Below, piece after piece: positions 51,230 through 61,259 of a stretch of DNA of 64,000 nt. Position 1 is the first letter of the stretch. Each line of letters opens with the position of its first letter. Under the pieces are notes generated by a model that was given only the letters and a program-made list of their open reading frames with translations, did no database searches and was not told the origin of the DNA. Where the stretch lies: contig NZ_LQOU01000013.1 in NCBI RefSeq assembly GCF_002102155.1, positions 22,013 through 86,012 on the forward strand, written 5' to 3'. Both the position numbers and the translations under genes were made by a program. Source of the stretch: Mycobacterium europaeum (GTDB lineage Bacteria; Actinomycetota; Actinomycetes; Mycobacteriales; Mycobacteriaceae).

Positions 51230-53793
51230 CGCGCCCCCACCATTTCCGGTGCGGCCAATTCCACCGTCACGGTCAGGCCGCCGCCGGGAGTGTCGCCGGC
51301 CGTGATCGTGCCGCCCATGGCCTCGACGAAGCCGCGCGCGACCGACATGCCCAGGCCCACTCCCGTGGTGTTGTCGTGGTCGCCGAGGCGCTGAAACGCT
51401 TCGAAGATCTGGTCTTCGGTCCCGTGCGGGATGCCGGGCCCCTCGTCGATGACGTTGATCAGGACACGGTCGCCCACGCGGCCCGCGTTGACCCGGACCA
51501 CACAGTCGGGTGCGTACCGCAGCGCGTTGTCGATCAGGTTGGCAAGCACGCGCTCGAGTAGCCCCGCGTCGGCCAACACCACCGCGTCACCCACATCGAC
51601 CTTGACCCGATCGATCGCGGATCGGTAGAAGCCGGTGGCGCCCTTGCCGATACTGATCAGCGCCCGCTGCACGCTCTCCTCCAGATACACCCGGCGCGTG
51701 TCCGGGTGCACCACGCCGGCGGCCAGGCGCGACGAATCGAGCAGGTTGCCGACCAGCGCCGTCAGCTGGTCGATCGACTCCTCGATGGTCGCCAGCAGTT
51801 CCGCCGTGTCCGCCGGGGAGAAGGCGACGTCCTCGGCGCGCAGGCTGGACACCGCGACCTTGGCGGCCGCCAGCGGCGTGCGCAGGTCGTGGCTGACCGC
51901 CGACAGCAGGGAGCGCCGCAACTCGTCGGCCCGCACGATCGCCTCGGCCCGGCTGGCCTCCTCGGCCAGCTCACGCTGCCGGATCAGCCCCGCGGCCTGC
52001 TTGGCCACCGCGCTCAGCACCCGGCGATCGCGGGCCGAAAGCTTCCTGCCGGCCAACAACATCCAGAACTCGTCGTCGCCGACCTCGATCGCGGTGTCAG
52101 CGGAGGCGACGGTGGCACACGGGTCCCTGCCCACGCACGCGACGACGTCGGCCTTCTTGCCCTCGGCGCGGTCCTCCTCGCCGGGTTCGCGCAGCATGCT
52201 GACCGCGCGCTGCGAGTAGGTCTCGCGCACGCGCTCGAGCAGCGTCTCGAGGTCGGCCCCGCGCAGCACGGAGCCGGCGAACAAGATCAGCAGCTCAGCC
52301 TCCTGGGAGGCGCGACGGGCTTCCCGGGTGCGTTTGGTCGCGCCGTCGACGAGGACCGCGACCGCGACCGCGACCAGCAGCAGCACCAGTTCGGTGACGG
52401 CCGCATCGGGTTCGGCGATGGTGAACGTGTGCCGGGGGGCGGTCAGGAAGTAGTTCAGCAACAGGCTGGACAACACCGCCGAGGCCACCGCCGGGGCGAC
52501 GCCGCCCAACAGTCCGACCAGCAGCACCCCGACGAAGAACAGTGCGCTGTCGCCGCTGGTGCCCAGATACGGGTCGAGCGCTGTGACGATCACCGCGCAG
52601 ATGGCCGACGGCACGATGACGGCCGCCAGCCAAGACGCCACCCGCCGCTCGTTGGGACCCAGCGACGCCGCGCGGAATCCCCGTTTGGACTCCTCGTGGG
52701 TGACCAGGTGCACGTCGATCTTGCCCGACAACTCGACGATCCTCGCCCCGATGCCCTCCTCGAAGACACGCGCCCACCGCGACCGCCGCGAGGTGCCAAT
52801 CACCAGCTGGGTGGCGTTCATCTCGCGGGCGAAATCGAGCAGAGCGGCGGGCACGTCGTCACCGACCACGGTATGCAGCGACGCGTCCAAACTGCTTGCC
52901 AGGTCCCGGATCTTGGCCATCCGCGCCTCCGAGAGGCCGGCCAGCCCGTCACCGCGGATGACATGCACCACCATCAGCTCGGCGGTCGACTTCGACGCGA
53001 TCCGCGACGCCCGTCGCACCAACGTCTCCGACTCCGGGCCGCCGGTGACCGCCACGACCACCCGCTCGCGGGCCTCCCACATGTCGGTGATCTTGTTCTC
53101 GGCGCGGTACTTGGCCAGGGCGGTATCCACCTGGTCGGCGAGCCACAGCAGGGCGAGTTCCCTTAGCGCGGTGAGGTTTCCGCGGCGGAAGTAATTCGAC
53201 AGCGCCGCGTCGATGCGCTCGGGGGCATAGACGTTGCCGTGAGAAAGCCTGCGGCGCAACGCCTCCGGAGTGATATCGATCAGCTCGACCTGCGAAGCCT
53301 GCCGGACAATGGAATCCGGAATGGTCTCTTTCTGCTCGATGCCGGTGATCTGGGCGACGACGTCGTTGAGGCTTTCCAGGTGCTGGACATTGACGGTCGA
53401 GATCACCGTGATCCCGGCGTCGAGCAATTCCTCGACATCCTGCCAGCGTTTGGCGTTCTTGCTGCCCGGCGTGTTCGTGTGTGCGAGCTCGTCGACGAGC
53501 ACCACCTGCGGTCTGCGCGCCAGGACGGCCGGCACGTCGAGTTCGGGGAAGGTGCTACCGCGATAGTCGATAAATCGCGGCGGAATGATCTCGATGTCCT
53601 CAAGCAGCTCAGCGGTTTTCGCCCTGCCGTGGGTCTCGATCACGCCGGCCACGAGGTCGGTGCCGCGCTCCAGCCGGCGATGCGCCTCGCCGAGCATCGC
53701 GTACGTCTTGCCGACCCCGGGTGCCGAGCCGAGGTAAATTCGCAGCTCGCCGCGCTTGGGGCGGTGGTCAACGACACTCACGTCAACCATCAT
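51226..53793 (-). CDS. kdpD: KdpD sensor histidine kinase
   Basis: An 855-residue sensor of K+ limitation/turgor. The N-terminal KdpD domain carries the P-loop GSAPGVGKTYAML at about 22; a universal-stress-like domain covers about 235-350; four membrane helices lie at about 390-490 (DUF4118); then a GAF-like region, HisKA with SHDLRTPLAAAK (His635) and an HATPase domain (NLIDNALRYAP, DEGPGIP, GLGMSVARG). ATG ATG at 53788-53793 gives two adjacent starts. It lies 12 bases after kdpC, so it is probably part of the kdp operon. Confidence 0.97.
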   Translation of the reverse strand: MMVDVSVVDHRPKRGELRIYLGSAPGVGKTYAMLGEAHRRLERGTDLVAGVIETHGRAKTAELLEDIEIIPPRFIDYRGSTFPELDVPAVLARRPQVVLVDELAHTNTPGSKNAKRWQDVEELLDAGITVISTVNVQHLESLNDVVAQITGIEQKETIPDSIVRQASQVELIDITPEALRRRLSHGNVYAPERIDAALSNYFRRGNLTALRELALLWLADQVDTALAKYRAENKITDMWEARERVVVAVTGGPESETLVRRASRIASKSTAELMVVHVIRGDGLAGLSEARMAKIRDLASSLDASLHTVVGDDVPAALLDFAREMNATQLVIGTSRRSRWARVFEEGIGARIVELSGKIDVHLVTHEESKRGFRAASLGPNERRVASWLAAVIVPSAICAVIVTALDPYLGTSGDSALFFVGVLLVGLLGGVAPAVASAVLSSLLLNYFLTAPRHTFTIAEPDAAVTELVLLLVAVAVAVLVDGATKRTREARRASQEAELLILFAGSVLRGADLETLLERVRETYSQRAVSMLREPGEEDRAEGKKADVVACVGRDPCATVASADTAIEVGDDEFWMLLAGRKLSARDRRVLSAVAKQAAGLIRQRELAEEASRAEAIVRADELRRSLLSAVSHDLRTPLAAAKVAVSSLRAEDVAFSPADTAELLATIEESIDQLTALVGNLLDSSRLAAGVVHPDTRRVYLEESVQRALISIGKGATGFYRSAIDRVKVDVGDAVVLADAGLLERVLANLIDNALRYAPDCVVRVNAGRVGDRVLINVIDEGPGIPHGTEDQIFEAFQRLGDHDNTTGVGLGMSVARGFVEAMGGTITAGDTPGGGLTVTVELAAPEMVGAR

Positions 53794-53805
53794 CCCCCTA
53801 TCGCG

Positions 53806-54729
53806 CTAGCTCGAGACTGGATATTTGTGATCGAGTTGCAGGTTGAGCTGCAACACGTTGACACATGGTTCGCCGAAAAATCCAAGCGTGCGGCCGTTCG
53901 TGTACTGCGCTACGACAGCCCGGATCTGATCCGGGCTGACGTGCCGGGCCTTGGCCACCCTGGCGACCTGCAGGTCGGCGTAGGCCGGTGAGATGTCCGG
54001 ATCCAGACCGCTGCCGCTGGCGGTGACCGCGTCGGCGGGCACGGCGGGGTTGGCGGGCGCGGCGCCGCGGATCGGAACCATCTGGCCGATCGCATAGTCC
54101 TCGCCGTCCTTGGCGCACTCGACGCGGACACCTTCGTAGAGGGGGAGGAACGGTGCCGGCGTCGCTCGGCACGGCTCGTTGACGCTGACCACCCGGGTGG
54201 GGTGGACGACGTTTCCGCGGGCGTCGCGCGGCCCGATCACCGAAAGGACGGCGCCCACACCGCCGCCCGTGCAGAACGGTCGCGATCCGTCCACGCCCTC
54301 GAGCTTGCCCACCGCCACGCTGCGCGTGCACACCTGGGTGAGCAGGCTCGGCTTGAAGCCCGCGTCCGTAGCGGACTTGCCCGCCGCCAGCTGCGCCGGA
54401 TCCGCGGGTGTGTCGACGATGCTTTCCGGCCCGAGGTTGCTCGCGCTCGTCGACAGGGGGTCGTAGCCGTTGCCGGCCGCCGAGGGCCGGCTCTGAAAGT
54501 ACTGGGGCAGCGGGTTACCGGCTGAGTCGGTGAACAGCTGACCGATCAGCCGGCTGCCGACCGGTTTGCCGTTGGCGGTGAGGATCGACCCCTCCGCCTT
54601 GTCGTGCAGACCCGGTAGCTGCGCGATCAGCCAGATGGAGAGCGGGTAGGCGATGCCGGTGATCACGGTCAGCACCAGCAACGCGCGGAACGCCGCCCAG
54701 TGCATGCGGACGAAAGTCGAGAAGCTCAT
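53806..54729 (-). CDS. kdpC: KdpC subunit of K+-transporting ATPase, long form
   Basis: A 307-residue single-pass subunit that stabilises the KdpFABC complex. The N-terminal helix (ALLVLTVITGIAYPLSIWLI), QLFTDSAGNPLPQYFQSRPSA and the C-terminal ADLQVARVAKARHVSPDQIRAVV and VNVLQLNLQLD match KdpC. About 110 extra residues sit between, at about 110-230, with four Cys and a GPRDARGNVVHPTRVVSVNEP segment. Typical KdpC, including the M. tuberculosis protein, is about 190 residues. The insert is in frame and the gene looks intact. Confidence 0.93.
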   Translation of the reverse strand: MSFSTFVRMHWAAFRALLVLTVITGIAYPLSIWLIAQLPGLHDKAEGSILTANGKPVGSRLIGQLFTDSAGNPLPQYFQSRPSAAGNGYDPLSTSASNLGPESIVDTPADPAQLAAGKSATDAGFKPSLLTQVCTRSVAVGKLEGVDGSRPFCTGGGVGAVLSVIGPRDARGNVVHPTRVVSVNEPCRATPAPFLPLYEGVRVECAKDGEDYAIGQMVPIRGAAPANPAVPADAVTASGSGLDPDISPAYADLQVARVAKARHVSPDQIRAVVAQYTNGRTLGFFGEPCVNVLQLNLQLDHKYPVSS

Positions 54730-54731
54730 GG

Positions 54732-56882
54732 TCAGGACATCCCCGGGACGAATTGGACGATCAGGTCGATCAGCTTGATTCCGACGAAGGGGGCCACGAT
54801 GCCGCCCAGGCCATAGATGTAGAGGTTGCGGCTCAACAGCTTTGACGCGCTGCTCGGTGTGTAGCGGACGCCGCGCAGCGACAACGGGATCAGCGCCACG
54901 ATGATGATCGCGTTGAAGATCACCGCGGACAGGATCGCCGACTCCGGGCTGTGCAGCCGCATGATATTGATCGTGTCCAGCCCCGGGAACAGCGCTACGA
55001 ACATGGCCGGGATGATCGCGAAGTACTTTGCGATGTCGTTGGCGATCGAGAAGGTGGTCAACGCGCCGCGGGTGATCAGCAACTGCTTGCCGATCTCGAC
55101 GATCTCGATGAGCTTGGTCGGGTCGGAGTCGAGGTCGACCATGTTGCCCGCCTCTTTGGCGGCCGAGGTACCGGTGTTCATCGCCACGCCCACGTCGGCC
55201 TGGGCCAGGGCCGGCGCGTCGTTGGTGCCGTCGCCGGTCATCGCCACCAGCTTGCCGCCCTCCTGCTCCCGCTTGATCAACTCGAGCTTGTCCTCGGGCG
55301 TCGCCTCGGCGAGGAAGTCGTCAACGCCGGCCTCGTCGGCAATCGCTCTGGCGGTCAACGGGTTGTCGCCGGTGATCATCACCGTGCGGATGCCCATCCT
55401 GCGCATCTCGTCGAATCGATCGCGCATTCCCTGCTTGACGACGTCCTTGAGGTGGATCACGCCGAGCACCGCCGCGTTGCCGTCGCGGCGTTCCCCGACC
55501 ACCAACGGGGTGCCGCCGGCGGCGGAGATGCCGTCCACGAGCTCGCCGAGCTGGTGGGGGACCTGGCCGCCCTGGCCGCGCACCCAGTCCGCCACCGAGC
55601 TGGCCGCGCCCTTGCGCAGCTGGTGTCCGTCGAGGTCGACCCCCGACATGCGCGTGGTGGCCGAGAACTCCACCCAGTGGGCGTGGGCGAGTTCGCCCGG
55701 TGTTCGTGCGCGCAGCCCGAAGTGCTGCTTGGCGTAGACGACGATCGAGCGCCCCTCGGGGGTTTCGTCGGCGAGGCTGGACAGCTGTGCGGCGTCGGCC
55801 AATTGCTCGTTGGTGACACCGTCAAGGGGGACGAAGGCCGCGGCCTGCCGGTTGCCGAGCGTGATGGTCCCCGTCTTGTCGAGCAGCAACGTGTTGACGT
55901 CGCCGGCGGCTTCCACCGCCCGCCCGGACATCGCGAGCACGTTGCGTTGTACCAGCCGGTCCATGCCGGCGATACCGATCGCGGAGAGCAGTGCGCCGAT
56001 GGTGGTGGGGATGAGGCACACCAGCAGCGACACCATGACGATCCCGGTGACGCCGTTGGCGTTGAGCGCCTGGGTGTCTGGGACGCCGGGATTGTTCATC
56101 TTCGAATAGATCGCCAGCGGCTGCAGGGTGGCGACCGCGAAGACGAAGATGGTGGTCAGCGCGGCCAACAGGATGTTGAGCGCGATCTCGTTGGGGGTCT
56201 TCTGCCGGTTGGCGCCCTCGACAAGCGCGATCATCCGGTCGATGAAGCTCTCGCCGGGCTTCTGGGTGATTCGCACGACGATGCGGTCACTGAGCACGGT
56301 GGTGCCACCGGTGACCGCCGAGCGGTCGCCACCGGACTCGCGGATGACCGGCGCCGATTCGCCGGTGATGGCCGATTCGTCCACGGAGGCAATGCCTTCG
56401 ACGACGTCGCCATCGCCCGGTATCACCTGCCCGGCCTCGACCACCACGACGTCACCCTGTTGCAGCAGCGGTGCGGCAACCTCTTCCTCGACGGCGGGCG
56501 CGCCGGGTTGCCAGTTCTTGAGCCGCCGGGCCAGCGTCTGGGTTTTGGCCCGGCGCAGGGTTTCGGCCTGAGCCTTGCCGCGGCCTTCCGCCACCGCCTC
56601 GGCCACATTTGCGAAAAATACTGTGAGCCAGAGCCATACCACGGTGAGCCAGGCGAACCAGGTCGGGTTGATGATCGCCAGCACCGTGCTCCAGGTGGCG
56701 CCGATCTCGACGATGAACATGACCGGGTTGCGCCACAACGTGCGGGGGTTGAGTTTTGCCAGCGCGTCCGGCGTCGAGCGCCACAGCATCTTCGGATCGA
56801 GCAATCCGCCCTGCACCCGTTTCTTGCTCGCGTGGTCGGTCGGCTGAGCCTCTTCAGCCGTGTCGATGGTGGAGGCGGTCAT
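54732..56882 (-). CDS. kdpB: KdpB catalytic subunit of K+-transporting ATPase
   Basis: A 716-residue P-type ATPase subunit. DKTGT with the phosphorylated Asp335, ITGESAPV (actuator TGES), [26 protein letters not shown] (hinge) and the Kdp-specific [20 protein letters not shown] are all intact. About seven membrane helices are visible. It overlaps the kdpA stop by one base (TGATG) and is followed 2 bases later by kdpC. Confidence 0.98.
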   Translation of the reverse strand: MTASTIDTAEEAQPTDHASKKRVQGGLLDPKMLWRSTPDALAKLNPRTLWRNPVMFIVEIGATWSTVLAIINPTWFAWLTVVWLWLTVFFANVAEAVAEGRGKAQAETLRRAKTQTLARRLKNWQPGAPAVEEEVAAPLLQQGDVVVVEAGQVIPGDGDVVEGIASVDESAITGESAPVIRESGGDRSAVTGGTTVLSDRIVVRITQKPGESFIDRMIALVEGANRQKTPNEIALNILLAALTTIFVFAVATLQPLAIYSKMNNPGVPDTQALNANGVTGIVMVSLLVCLIPTTIGALLSAIGIAGMDRLVQRNVLAMSGRAVEAAGDVNTLLLDKTGTITLGNRQAAAFVPLDGVTNEQLADAAQLSSLADETPEGRSIVVYAKQHFGLRARTPGELAHAHWVEFSATTRMSGVDLDGHQLRKGAASSVADWVRGQGGQVPHQLGELVDGISAAGGTPLVVGERRDGNAAVLGVIHLKDVVKQGMRDRFDEMRRMGIRTVMITGDNPLTARAIADEAGVDDFLAEATPEDKLELIKREQEGGKLVAMTGDGTNDAPALAQADVGVAMNTGTSAAKEAGNMVDLDSDPTKLIEIVEIGKQLLITRGALTTFSIANDIAKYFAIIPAMFVALFPGLDTINIMRLHSPESAILSAVIFNAIIIVALIPLSLRGVRYTPSSASKLLSRNLYIYGLGGIVAPFVGIKLIDLIVQFVPGMS

Positions 56883-58552
56883 CAGTGGATTCCTTCGGCG
56901 AGAGGTCCGAGCGCCAGCATGGGCAGGAAGGTGAGGGCCACCAGGATCAGGGTGACGCCGGCGACCATGCCCACGAATTGCGGTCGATGGGTGGGCAGGG
57001 TGCCCGCCGATTCGGGCGTCTGGCCCTGCCTGGCCAGTGAGCCGGCCAAAGCCAGGACGAGCACGATCGGCAGGAATCGGCCGAACACCATGGCCAGGCC
57101 GAGGGCGGTGTTGTACCAATTGGTGTTGACGCTGATGCCGGCGAAGGCCGACCCGTTGTTGTTGGCCGCGGAGGTGAACGCGTAGAGCACCTCGGACAGC
57201 CCGTGCGGGCCGGTGTTCAGCATCCCGGCGCGCTCGCCCGGCAGCGCCATCGCGATCGCGGTGCCGGTCAAGACGATCAGCGGCGTGACGAGGAAGTAGC
57301 TTGCGGCGAGCTTGATTTCGCGCGGGTTGATCTTCTTGCCGAGGTATTCGGGGGTACGGCCGACCATCAGCCCCGCGACGAATACGGTGATCACGGCCAG
57401 GATCAGCATGCCGTACAGGCCCGAGCCGGTGCCACCGGGCGCGACCTCGCCGAGCTGCATGTTGAACATGGTCATCATCCCGCCGAGGCTGGTGTAGGAG
57501 TCGTGGAAGGAGTCGACGGCGCCGGTGGAGGTGAGCGTCGTCGAGTCGGCGAACACCGCGGAGTTGGCCACGCCGAACCGCTGCTCGACGCCCTCCATCG
57601 CCGAGCCGACCGCGGTCGGGACCGTGCCGTGGTGCTGCAGCTGGAACCACATCATGAAGGTCACGCTGATCGCGTAGAGCGAGGCCATCACTGATGCGAT
57701 CGCGTAACCCTGCTTCGTGCTGCCCACCATGCGCCCGAACGTGCGAGGCAGCGAGAAGCTAATCACCAGTAACAGAAAGATTTCCAGCCAGTTGGTCCAC
57801 CTGGTCGGATTCTCGAACGGGTGGGCTGAGTTCGCGTTGTAGAAGCCGCCGCCGTTGGTGCCCAGCTCCTTGATGACTTCTTGACTGGCCACCGGGCCGC
57901 CGGTGATGGTCTGCGGCGTGCCGCCGAGGGTGGTGACTACTTGGTCGTTGAGGTGGAAGTTCTGGATGGCCCCGCCCGCGATCAGCAGGATCGCACCCAG
58001 GACCGCTATGGGCAGCAGGATACGAAGCGTGCCTCGCACCAGGTCGACCCAGAAGTTCCCCAGCTCGCCGGTGCGCGTGCGCGCGAACCCGCGCACCAGC
58101 GCGATCGCGACCGCCATGCCGACGGCGGCGGAGACGAAGTTCTGCACCGCGAGGCCGGCCATCTGCACCAGGTGGCCCTGCGTGGACTCGCCCGAGTAGG
58201 CCTGCCAGTTGGTATTGGTGACGAAGCTGACCGCGGTGTTCCACGCCAGCCCCGGGGTCATTTTGGTGGCCGGGTCGTGCAGATGCAGCGGCAGCTTGCC
58301 CTGCAAGAGCTGGAAGATGAACAGGAACAGGATGCTGATCGACGAGAACGCCAACACGCTTCGGGCGTAGGCGCCCCACGTTTGCTCCGAGCGGGAATCG
58401 ACACCGATCAACCGGTAGATCGCCCGCTCGACATACGAATCCTTGTCTGCCGTGTAAACGCGGTACATGTAGTCGCCGAGGGGCACGTGCACCAGAACCA
58501 AAGCCGCGATGAGAACGACGAGGAAGACGACTCCCGCTGTGGTTGTGCTCAC
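56882..58552 (-). CDS. kdpA: KdpA potassium-channel-like subunit
   Basis: A 556-residue membrane protein that binds and passes K+. The four selectivity-filter-like loops are intact: [46 protein letters not shown] and [12 protein letters not shown]. About ten helices are seen. GTG 58552 has GGAGAGG 5 bases upstream and overlaps the kdpF stop by one base; a longer frame reading from 58582 lies inside kdpF. Confidence 0.97.
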   Translation of the reverse strand: MSTTTAGVVFLVVLIAALVLVHVPLGDYMYRVYTADKDSYVERAIYRLIGVDSRSEQTWGAYARSVLAFSSISILFLFIFQLLQGKLPLHLHDPATKMTPGLAWNTAVSFVTNTNWQAYSGESTQGHLVQMAGLAVQNFVSAAVGMAVAIALVRGFARTRTGELGNFWVDLVRGTLRILLPIAVLGAILLIAGGAIQNFHLNDQVVTTLGGTPQTITGGPVASQEVIKELGTNGGGFYNANSAHPFENPTRWTNWLEIFLLLVISFSLPRTFGRMVGSTKQGYAIASVMASLYAISVTFMMWFQLQHHGTVPTAVGSAMEGVEQRFGVANSAVFADSTTLTSTGAVDSFHDSYTSLGGMMTMFNMQLGEVAPGGTGSGLYGMLILAVITVFVAGLMVGRTPEYLGKKINPREIKLAASYFLVTPLIVLTGTAIAMALPGERAGMLNTGPHGLSEVLYAFTSAANNNGSAFAGISVNTNWYNTALGLAMVFGRFLPIVLVLALAGSLARQGQTPESAGTLPTHRPQFVGMVAGVTLILVALTFLPMLALGPLAEGIH

Positions 58553-58641
58553 TAGAACCTCTCCGGGAACAGCAAGGCGCACCCAAGGAACAGGGCAAGG
58601 ACGACAGAAAGCACCAAACCGACGATGTTTTCGTAGTTCAC
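58552..58641 (-). CDS. kdpF: KdpF small stabilising subunit
   Basis: A 29-residue single-helix peptide, too short for usual gene finders: [12 protein letters not shown] then a hydrophobic run and LLFPERF. This is the usual KdpF pattern (NIVGL..., ending LLFPE.F), as in M. tuberculosis KdpF. The GTG overlaps the stop of a still smaller upstream ORF (GTGA) and its TAG overlaps the kdpA GTG. Confidence 0.9.
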   Translation of the reverse strand: MNYENIVGLVLSVVLALFLGCALLFPERF

Positions 58642-58721
58642 AGCCGCTCGACCAGCTTCTGCACCAAGCCCAGCACGGCGAACACCGCCACCGTGAGCGC
58701 GACGAACGCCACTACGCCCAT
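58638..58721 (-). CDS. 27-residue membrane peptide ORF at the head of the kdp operon
   Basis: An ATG at 58721 opens a 27-codon frame encoding one hydrophobic helix ([18 protein letters not shown]) and a short QKLVERL tail. Its stop overlaps the kdpF start as GTGA, the coupling used by the rest of the operon. No strong ribosome site is seen. It may be an extra small subunit or a translated leader that couples into kdpF. I recall similar short ORFs before kdpF in other actinobacteria but could not verify this. Confidence 0.6.
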   Translation of the reverse strand: MGVVAFVALTVAVFAVLGLVQKLVERL

Positions 58722-58885
58722 TCCGAGCCCATCTCGTCTCCGTTCAGCACCAACCGTGTGCACGCGAAAGCCCCCCATCGAGTCAGCCACACGCTGCGTC
58801 TGGAGGCAAGGTCAGCTTGAAATTAACCGGCACCTTCGGGCTAGGGCCTTTGGTTGACACTTCCCTAACGGGCTCGCGCTCCTCC

Positions 58886-58902
58886 TTTACGGTTTGTTTA
58901 CG
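58886..58902 (-). promoter_or_regulatory. Direct repeat candidate for KdpE binding
   Basis: TTTACG occurs at 58886-58891 and 58897-58902, 11 bases start to start and separated by GTTTG. OmpR-type regulators bind direct repeats of about this period, and the T-rich sequence recalls the Escherichia coli kdp operator. It lies about 165 bases before the first small ORF of the kdp operon. Confidence 0.45.
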
Positions 58903-58938
58903 CACGCCAGTTCGAACACCCTGCGCTGTGAGCGGACT

Positions 58939-59121
58939 TCAATGGGCGCCCCTGGCAAGGGCTTTGAGAAGGCGCTCGACGTCAGAGGCGTGCTGACCGG
59001 CGATTCGATCCAGACTCCCGCGAATGATCAGCGGTCCGAAAAGGATCCGTAAACATTGGCGCCTCGGGCATATGGATGCTGTCCGTATCGCAGCGAGCGT
59101 CATGAGCTCGGCGTAGACCCG
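58939..59121 (-). pseudogene. Possible remnant of a TetR regulator C-terminus
   Basis: A minus-strand frame reads YAELMTLAAIR, then ILFGPLIIRGSLDRIAG, then DVERLLKALARGAH and a stop. The FGPLI.R...D and VERLL.ALARG elements resemble the ligand-domain end of TetR/AcrR regulators. No DNA-binding domain precedes it, so it would be a broken gene. It could also be chance in GC-rich sequence. Confidence 0.35.
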
Positions 59122-59126
59122 AAACC

Positions 59127-59729
59127 ATGCCTGAGCCTCAACACCGAACCGTTGAACGCGTAGTTGCCCCGCCCGCCCAGGTGCCAATTTCCGGACCGGG
59201 TTGGTTGTCGCGCCTGCTGGACGGCGCCCACCCCTGGGGATCGTACGAGGCCGTGGTCGGCCGGTACGGTGTGCGCCGCTACAGCCTGACCATCTACCCG
59301 CCCGGAGCCACTACCACTGACCGGCGGCTGGCGCGGCTCTGGCGTGCTTGGCCGATAACTGCCGCCACGCTCATGCTGCTGTGCGTCATGGTGTTCGGCA
59401 CTGCGATGACCTCGCCCGACACCGTTCTGACAGTTGCTGCGACCGGCTACCTGGGGATCAGCATGTTCCTCTTCCTACGGGCCGGGCCCCGCCGCGTTCG
59501 AGGCAGGTCGATGTCGATCATCCTCATGCCCAACACCGCCGACGTGCAGGAGCTGCGCAGGTACATGCAATGGCGAACGCTGGTCGAAATGCTCGTCGAT
59601 GCCGACCGCATGTTGACGGCTCGTGCCATCTCACCTGTCCAGCATGAGGCCACCTGGTGGGAGGCCTATGACGGTTTGACGGCGATCCCGGATGTCGGGA
59701 AGCGGCCGGCGTCGGGCAGGCACGGATGA
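59127..59729 (+). CDS. Conserved mycobacterial membrane protein (DUF6611-like)
   Basis: A 200-residue protein with two membrane helices (about 76-96, ITAATLMLLCVMVFGTAM, and about 101-118, VLTVAATGYLGISMFLFL). The soluble N-terminus has HPWGSYEAVVGRYGVRRYSLTIYPPG and the C-terminus has MPNTADVQELRRYMQWRTLVEMLVDADRMLTA. I think this is the family named DUF6611 in mycobacteria, but cannot confirm it. It ends 3 bases from the convergent trcS. Function unknown. Confidence 0.8.
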   Translation: MPEPQHRTVERVVAPPAQVPISGPGWLSRLLDGAHPWGSYEAVVGRYGVRRYSLTIYPPGATTTDRRLARLWRAWPITAATLMLLCVMVFGTAMTSPDTVLTVAATGYLGISMFLFLRAGPRRVRGRSMSIILMPNTADVQELRRYMQWRTLVEMLVDADRMLTARAISPVQHEATWWEAYDGLTAIPDVGKRPASGRHG

Positions 59730-59732
59730 AGA

Positions 59733-61259
59733 TCACGCCGTTGGGGCACCCGGGCCGGCGATCATCGGGATTCTGACCCGGAAAACCGTTCTGCCCTGCG
59801 TGGATTCGGCGGTGACGGACCCGTGGTGGGCCTTGACGATCGAATCGACGATGGCCAGGCCCAGCCCGGTGCCCGAGCTGTTGAGCCTCGAGTTGTGCGC
59901 CCGGGCGAACCGTTCGAACAAGCGGGGGAGAAGCTCGGGGTCTATGCCCGGCCCGTCGTCGGTGACGGTCAGTTCCGCGAACGGGGGCTCGGACCCGTCG
60001 CGGCGGCTGGTGATCGCCGTCGTGACGGTGACCCCGGGCGGGGTGTGCACCCGGGCGTTGTTGAGCAGGTTGCTGACCAGCTGGTGCAGCCGGGCGCGAT
60101 CGCCGCGGACCCACACCGGTTCGTCGGGTAGGTCCTTCACCCAATTGTGCGTGGGCGCCGCGACCGCCGCGTCGTTCACGGCGTCGACCACCAGGTCCGC
60201 GAGGTCGACGTCCTCGCTCTGCAGGTCTTGCCCCTCGCCGAGGCGGGAGAGCAGCAGCAGCTCGTCGACCAGCAGCGTCATCCGCTGCGCTTCGGACTCG
60301 ATGCGGGCCAGCGCGTATTCGGTGGTCGGCGGCAACTGCGAGCTGTCCTGGCGGGTGAGTTCGGCGTATCCCTGAATCGCCGCCAGCGGCGTTCGCAGCT
60401 CGTGGCTGGCGTCGGTGATGAATTGCCGCATGCGCAGGTCGGATTCGGCGCGCTGCGCCAGCGCGCTGTCGACGTTGTCCAGCAGCCGGTTCAGGGTGTG
60501 GCCAACGATGCCGACCTCGTTCTGCTGGTTGGTGTCCCGCGGCCGCACCCGGACGCTGATTCGGTGGTCGTCGTTGGTGAGCGGCATGGCGGCGACTTCC
60601 GCGGCGACACCGGCCAACCGGCGCAGCGGTCGGAGGGTGTAGCCGACGACCCACACGGTGAGCCCGGCGGTGACCGCCAGAGCGGCGGCGATGAGCACGG
60701 TGGTGGTGAGTTGCTTGCGGGCGATGATCTGGTCGGCGAGATTCAGGGACACCCCGGCGACCAGCACGTCGGGTCCCTCGACGTGGCTGTTGACCCGGTA
60801 GAACCCGAGGCTGCCAAGGTTTTCGGTTCGTGGCGGTCCCTCGCCCCATGACTGCGCTTCGATCGCCCGAATCACGTCGGCGGGCGCGGGCCGTGCTTCG
60901 GCCTCCGAGAACACCGCCGATCCGATGACGGCGCCGTTGTGCAGCACCACGATCAGGTTTCCCGGCGTCTGGTCGGGGAACTGCAGCATCGCCTGGCCCA
61001 GCGGCTTGGCGGTGCCGGGCGAATCCCGTTGATTGTCAAGGTATTTGCCGTAAGAGTGGCCCAGCGCATCCAACGAACCGGCGACGTCGGCGTCGCTCAT
61101 CGAGGTGACGTAGCCGCGCAGGCTCAGCACGGAGACGATTCCCACCGTCATCAGCACCACGCTGACCACGGCCAGTACGCCCAACAGCAATTGGCGCCGT
61201 AACGAACGGGGTAGCCACCGCGGAAGGTCTCCGGCCAGGGCGTCCCGGTTCCGGCTCAT
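59733..61259 (-). CDS. trcS: TrcS sensor histidine kinase
   Basis: A 508-residue kinase, one residue from M. tuberculosis TrcS (Rv1032c). Two membrane helices (about 25-45 and 190-210) flank an extracytoplasmic sensor, then HAMP, HisKA with TDASHELRTPLAAIQ, and HATPase with NLLNNARVHTP, DDGPGID and GTGLGLAIVDS. It should phosphorylate TrcR. The start overlaps the trcR stop (ATGA). Confidence 0.95.
   Translation of the reverse strand: MSRNRDALAGDLPRWLPRSLRRQLLLGVLAVVSVVLMTVGIVSVLSLRGYVTSMSDADVAGSLDALGHSYGKYLDNQRDSPGTAKPLGQAMLQFPDQTPGNLIVVLHNGAVIGSAVFSEAEARPAPADVIRAIEAQSWGEGPPRTENLGSLGFYRVNSHVEGPDVLVAGVSLNLADQIIARKQLTTTVLIAAALAVTAGLTVWVVGYTLRPLRRLAGVAAEVAAMPLTNDDHRISVRVRPRDTNQQNEVGIVGHTLNRLLDNVDSALAQRAESDLRMRQFITDASHELRTPLAAIQGYAELTRQDSSQLPPTTEYALARIESEAQRMTLLVDELLLLSRLGEGQDLQSEDVDLADLVVDAVNDAAVAAPTHNWVKDLPDEPVWVRGDRARLHQLVSNLLNNARVHTPPGVTVTTAITSRRDGSEPPFAELTVTDDGPGIDPELLPRLFERFARAHNSRLNSSGTGLGLAIVDSIVKAHHGSVTAESTQGRTVFRVRIPMIAGPGAPTA

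Larger units (their letters stand above)
58722..59126. other. Divergent intergenic region between kdp and a plus-strand membrane protein gene
   Basis: About 400 bases. It contains the 11-bp-spaced TTTACG repeat proposed as a KdpE site and a decayed frame resembling the end of a TetR regulator, both listed separately. A TTAATT stretch near 58818 lies between the repeat and the 27-residue ORF and could be part of the kdp promoter. Confidence 0.5.
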
